The position numbers and the translations under genes are program-made. From positions 3,165,001 through 3,229,000 of the forward strand of contig NC_092631.1 in the NCBI RefSeq assembly GCF_039555335.1: DNA of 64,000 nt, written 5' to 3'. Numbering within the stretch: position 1 is the first letter of the stretch; every line of letters begins with the position of its first letter. Shown here piece after piece: positions 62,176 to 64,000 of this stretch. The notes beneath the pieces are model-generated. The model ran no database searches, had not been told where the DNA came from, and saw only the letters and a program-made list of their open reading frames with translations. This stretch comes from Amphiura filiformis (lineage: Eukaryota > Echinodermata > Ophiuroidea > Amphilepidida > Amphiuridae).

Positions 62176-62646
62176 ATTGTCTCCTCCTTTTAATTTCTCC
62201 CTCTAATTTCTTTAGGATACATACAAAAAGTTCAAATGCAAAAACTGATATATCCAGTAATTTCAGCAAGCATCTTGCATAATATTCATACATTTATACA
62301 CCACACAAACACACATCTTTGAAACATTTACAAAGCAACATTATACTAATATAAATACAGACACTTAAAACAAAATACCCTTATCAAAGAAAAAGCTGCA
62401 ATTATAAACTGTCCTCTCTGAAACAAATAGCAGCTAGGTTGTACAATAACTTAAAATACACCACAACCCACGAGCTTCACTATATTCAGTGTATGATAAT
62501 GATACACCATTCTCAAAATAATCAGAAGTGTGTTCGATGGGAGTGGCATACTATATTGTACAAGTATGCCATTAACACCTATTAATTATATGTGTACAGT
62601 CACACACATAGTATTTTAGCTGTATTACCTATGCAAGTTTATCCTC

Positions 62647-62989
62647 TTAAAGGAGTATTTCGTGATCCTAGCATCCTCTATTTATGTCATTTTTCATTAG
62701 ATATCCACGAAAAAACCTATTCCCAAAATTTCAGTTGATTCGATTTTGCGTTCGTAAGTTATGCATGATTATGTGTATTACACTGCTCCATAGACAATGC
62801 GTTGTAATTTCGTTCTGGTGCACCAGAACGAAATTCAAATTTCACTATATCTTTGCTAAACGAATTAATCTGCAAGAAATATTTTGTACATAAACATTAT
62901 GTAGCCAGAGGTTTCCAGTGATATAAAAATCTCAACTTTTTTTGAGAAAAGTGGGGGATGAGGCTGTGGATCACGAAATGCCCTTTTAA
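62647..62989 (-). mobile_element. TTAA-flanked MITE family C, copy 4
   Basis: Same element as 48767-49111 in reverse orientation, 343 bp, TTAA at both borders. Confidence 0.9.
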
Positions 62990-63349
62990 TATAAAAACAT
63001 GGTATATTATTCCCAGAACAGTCTGGTTACATGTAAGTCATGTACATTATTCAACCTAATAAAAGAGTCCCTACCCCAATCAACACCACTGTGGACATCT
63101 CACTTCTGTATAATTGTCCTCTTTTGAGTGAATTTATCATAATATGGGGTGAAACATGGAAATTAAAATGGGAAACTCATCTGAGTATTGACTTGCCATG
63201 GATTTTGAGTAAGTTAAATATGACACTAATAGGTTTACTATGGCATAAGTTCAGAACTTAATTCATATAAATACACACCACAAAATTAAGCTACATTCAG
63301 ACACTGACATCACAAAATTGAGCTATATTCAGACACTGGCCTTACACTA

Positions 63350-63512
63350 TTTTTCACCCTGATGCGGCAGTGATGTCAACGAGTTGAGGCAGCTGTTTTG
63401 TGGTGTCTTTAAGAGCATGTGTGAGTATGCTAGCTCTTTGAGCGAACACTAGCGATTTGAAGCTGTGCCCAATGAAATGCCCACTGATGTCACTGTCACA
63501 TCAGGGTGAAAA
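63350..63512. mobile_element. MITE, TTTTTCACCCTGATG ends
   Basis: TTTTTCACCCTGATG-GGCAGTG and the inverted CACTGTCACATCAGGGTGAA bound ~163 bp. TGATGTCA is present at the inner side of both arms. Confidence 0.75.
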
Positions 63513-63781
63513 AGAATCCTTTGTTTGTAATGCAGAAAATAGGAATACATGAGGGTAATATTTGTGCAATTCAAAATGTACATCTTACACAACCAATACT
63601 TAAGTATTCTCACTGATAATTTCTCTCAGCATTTCTATGCAAATGATAACTTTTTACAAGCTTAATAAAACTTTTGAGAAATGATGCAATTATTTATATT
63701 TTGACTGAACAAGTGCATGAACCCTATGGTGCACTACCAATTGAATACCTAAGATATAACCCATAATATTCCAAATATTGG

Positions 63782-63817
63782 TGGAAGAAAGGCCCAATGG
63801 AGCGGGCCTTTCTTCCA
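63782..63817. repeat. 14-bp perfect hairpin
   Basis: TGGAAGAAAGGCCC and its reverse complement surround an 8-base loop. The stretch 63818-64000 contains nothing I recognise. Confidence 0.7.
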
Positions 63818-64000
63818 TGGACACCATGATTAAGTGTACTGAAAGACTATTTAGAGAGTTGACTTGAGCCCTTCTTTCACACACAAAGAACTGTGTGCTA
63901 GAAATAAAATACTGGGTCGAATTTATTTTTGTAAAATAGTGGAGTTGGGCCCTTCCGCTTACGTACTCAATTGTTAAACACTCCAGAGATGATATCCTCC

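Overview
The window is intron-rich animal genomic DNA with no prokaryotic features. It carries two spliced protein-coding genes in a dense background of transposon debris. The mix of non-LTR retrotransposons, a Penelope-like element, Tc1, hAT-like and TTAA-flanked MITEs, tRNA-derived SINE heads and degenerate CCCTAA tracts fits a marine invertebrate. I think an echinoderm or other invertebrate deuterostome is most likely, but the sequence does not prove it.

Both genes encode organic anion transporting polypeptides (SLCO/OATP family, closest by recognition to the SLCO4A type), and they lie tail to tail. Gene 1 (+ strand, 9570-33953) has 11 coding exons and encodes 744 residues. Gene 2 (- strand, 47808-37639) has 11 coding exons and encodes 721 residues. 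Every internal exon has the same phase in both genes. Eight of the nine internal exons are identical in length (159, 103, 122, 261, 199, 148, 173 and 65 bp); only exon 3 differs (289 versus 280 bp). Both proteins have the OATP signature (N-D-P-G-W-[V/I]-G-A-W-W), a ten-cysteine Kazal-like extracellular loop, an acidic cytosolic tail with a shared N-E-S-L-P motif, and an S-x-V C-terminus that could bind PDZ domains. They are best read as an inverted local duplication. A further OATP last-exon fragment occurs twice near 56.2 and 57.7 kb, and a decayed second copy of gene 1 exon 10 lies at 32.4 kb, so the family has duplicated repeatedly here.

Layout: 1-9.5 kb is intergenic, with a GTTTAAAC-rich tract, a decayed LINE (1.9-4.4 kb), a tRNA-like SINE head and MITEs. 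9.6-34 kb is gene 1. Its 8.4-kb sixth intron holds a large ~70-bp minisatellite (19.5-22 kb), purine-only tracts, a spaced GC-palindrome repeat and a ~125-bp tandem repeat. 34-37.6 kb is the gap between the two 3' ends, with a Penelope-like RT fragment and a foldback element. 37.6-47.8 kb is gene 2, with a Tc1 transposase remnant, hAT-like MITEs, an AAT microsatellite beside a splice acceptor and a Penelope-like endonuclease fragment in its introns. 47.8-64 kb has no recognisable host gene. It holds a second LINE, several MITE families, and a 1.5-kb-spaced duplication that carries the OATP exon fragments.

The two transporters would act independently at the plasma membrane as sodium-independent carriers of amphipathic organic anions. 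Nothing in the window links the repeats to a defined cellular system.
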